Positions 42,227 through 42,395 of a DNA stretch of 42,395 nucleotides are shown piece by piece. The first letter of the stretch is position 1; every line of letters starts with the position of its first letter. Source of the DNA: Cyanobium usitatum str. Tous (GTDB lineage: Bacteria > Cyanobacteriota > Cyanobacteriia > PCC-6307 > Cyanobiaceae); assembly GCF_003011885.1 (NCBI RefSeq), contig NZ_PXXO01000017.1, forward strand, positions 1-42,395, written 5' to 3'. The notes under the pieces were generated by a model. The model was not told the DNA's origin. It ran no database searches and saw only the letters and a list, made by a program, of their open reading frames with translations. A program made the position numbers and the translations under genes.

Positions 42227-42395
<169 letters not shown>

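Overview
The window looks like a chromosomal contig end from a cyanobacterium, most likely a picocyanobacterium of the Synechococcus/Cyanobium type. The evidence is a GC-rich, tightly packed gene set with several cyanobacterial families (CGLD27/DUF1230, DUF3318, DUF3386, DUF2811), a type III glutamine synthetase (GlnN), glycogen phosphorylase and a long CbiX. No rRNA, phage or transposase is visible. The species assignment is inference.

Layout. (1) 1-7824, minus strand: a type I secretion locus. It has two half-size ABC exporter proteins, a HlyD-type adaptor and the first 720 codons of a large repeat adhesin that runs off the left edge. A divergent gene at 7996 carries a motif matching the c-di-GMP-binding MshEN signature, and the shared promoter region holds two tandem 9-bp palindromes. 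(2) 8664-12806: housekeeping genes folP, tpiA and an S4 RNA-binding protein on the minus strand, then a canonical ABC exporter and two small genes on the plus strand. (3) 12835-15579: an ABC importer (permease, ATPase, lipoprotein). (4) 15612-22408: a DUF3386 gene and carB on the minus strand, then DUF3318, rsfS, CGLD27, asparaginase and initiator tRNA-Met on the plus strand. (5) 22493-33516: GMC oxidoreductase, DUF2811, CbiX with a histidine-rich tail, a ParB-like protein, UspA, glgP, glnN and genes of unknown function. (6) 33598-40790: small membrane peptides, a PilZ-like protein, a J-domain protein, a lipase with an apparent 5' frameshift, a CrtO-like acyltransferase, a GH3 glycosidase preceded by a strongly structured RNA, a cupin relic and a CrtQ-like glycosyltransferase. 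(7) 40791-42395: an AT-richer, gene-poor end with a ribbon-helix-helix protein, a broken sigma-70 gene and about 170 bases of almost pure C, probably a sequencing or assembly artefact.

How the parts may fit together. The secretion genes form one export unit whose substrate is probably the adjacent adhesin. Both exporter proteins have degenerate ATPase motifs, which is unusual. Two possible c-di-GMP readers (MshEN-like at 7996 and PilZ-like at 34010) suggest, but do not prove, second-messenger control of surface attachment. The CrtO-like and CrtQ-like genes, 4 kb apart with a GH3 gene between them, resemble the acylation and glycosylation steps of staphyloxanthin synthesis and may modify a carotenoid or other lipid.

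The best candidates for something undescribed are the degenerate exporter/adhesin/MshEN locus and the structured RNA at about 38271-38516.
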